Source of the DNA: Ramlibacter sp. WS9
Lineage (GTDB): Bacteria > Pseudomonadota > Gammaproteobacteria > Burkholderiales > Burkholderiaceae_C
Assembly: GCF_003797765.1 (NCBI RefSeq)
Contig: NZ_RKMB01000024.1
Location: 1 to 64,000 of the forward strand
DNA: 64,000 bases
Direction: 5' to 3'
Position 1 is the stretch's first letter, and the number at the start of each line of letters is the position of its first letter. This document shows positions 63,955 through 64,000 of this stretch, piece by piece. Made by a program: the position numbers and the translations under genes. Below the pieces are notes generated by a model, which was not told the DNA's origin, did not search any database, and worked only from the letters and a program-made list of their open reading frames with translations.

Positions 63955-64000
63955 ATGGCCTGGCCCGTACTCGTTTTCGACATCGAATCCATTCCCGACA
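63955..64000 (+). CDS. Start of a probable 3'-5' exonuclease gene (partial)
   Basis: The first 15 codons, MAWPVLVFDIESIPD, match the N-terminus of the predicted PolB-like 3'-5' exonuclease family (DNA_pol_B_exo2), with the metal-binding D-x-E. This family often follows rpoS in Burkholderiales, as far as I recall. Truncated by the window end. Confidence 0.5.
   Translation, partial: MAWPVLVFDIESIPD

Overview
The window is GC-rich and densely coded, and reads as chromosome of a Burkholderiales bacterium, most likely Comamonadaceae (Variovorax/Ramlibacter-like). The reasons are the Bug-type receptor, the protocatechuate 4,5-cleavage genes, the phasin, an EF-P with Arg32 together with its rhamnosyltransferase EarP, the surE-pcm-nlpD-rpoS order, a long Lys/Ala/Pro-rich RpoD N-terminus, and a GC-rich intergenic element of a type I associate with Comamonadaceae. 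I see no phage, insertion sequence or CRISPR array. The genus is an inference.

Region 1 (1-17.5 kb) is an aromatic-acid catabolic island. TRAP permease genes (dctQ partial, dctM), a Bug receptor and a DUF1932 oxidoreductase lead to a LysR regulator. This is divergent from a tight operon: a ModA-like protein without signal peptide, ligJ, ligK, ligI, ligA, ligB, ligC and an aldo/keto reductase. Together these enzymes take protocatechuate through 4,5-ring cleavage, semialdehyde oxidation, PDC lactone hydrolysis, hydration and aldol cleavage to pyruvate and oxaloacetate. A class I P450 system (P450, [2Fe-2S] ferredoxin, FAD reductase) with a divergent AraC regulator follows, then a second, diverged ligAB pair with its own LysR. 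No PrpF-type oxalomesaconate isomerase (LigU/GalD) is present.

Region 2 (17.5-32 kb) holds a small zinc-ribbon protein, a DUF1772 protein, a chromosomal ccdAB toxin-antitoxin pair, rpoD and dnaG, an acyl-CoA synthetase, a BrkB-type membrane protein, a lipoprotein gamma-glutamyltranspeptidase, a LysR regulator, an HSD10-like dehydrogenase, an orphan Fe(3+)-binding protein with a candidate Fur box, and a patatin lipoprotein.

Region 3 (32-43.8 kb) has a phasin gene with a notable promoter bracketed by TGC-rich palindromes and a strong terminator, a coupled deacetylase-thioesterase-nitroreductase operon, csbD, a NhaD-like transporter, a glyoxylate-reductase-like enzyme, rmuC, an MFS transporter, a LOG protein, a GYF-like membrane protein, an AEC transporter and an orphan DUF3445 heme N-demethylase-like protein.

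Region 4 (43.8-52.7 kb) has efp and earP separated by a lipid A modification cassette: a PAP2 phosphatase, an EptA/MCR-type phosphoethanolamine transferase, and a QseBC/PmrAB-like two-component system coupled to earP. uvrC and pgsA follow.

Region 5 (52.7-64 kb) has an EamA transporter, a LysR gene divergent from a fluoroacetate-dehalogenase-type hydrolase and a tartrate-dehydrogenase-like gene, then HU, tRNA-Val, ppiD, tRNA-His, a quinone oxidoreductase and the surE-pcm-nlpD-rpoS stress block. The window ends inside a probable 3'-5' exonuclease gene.
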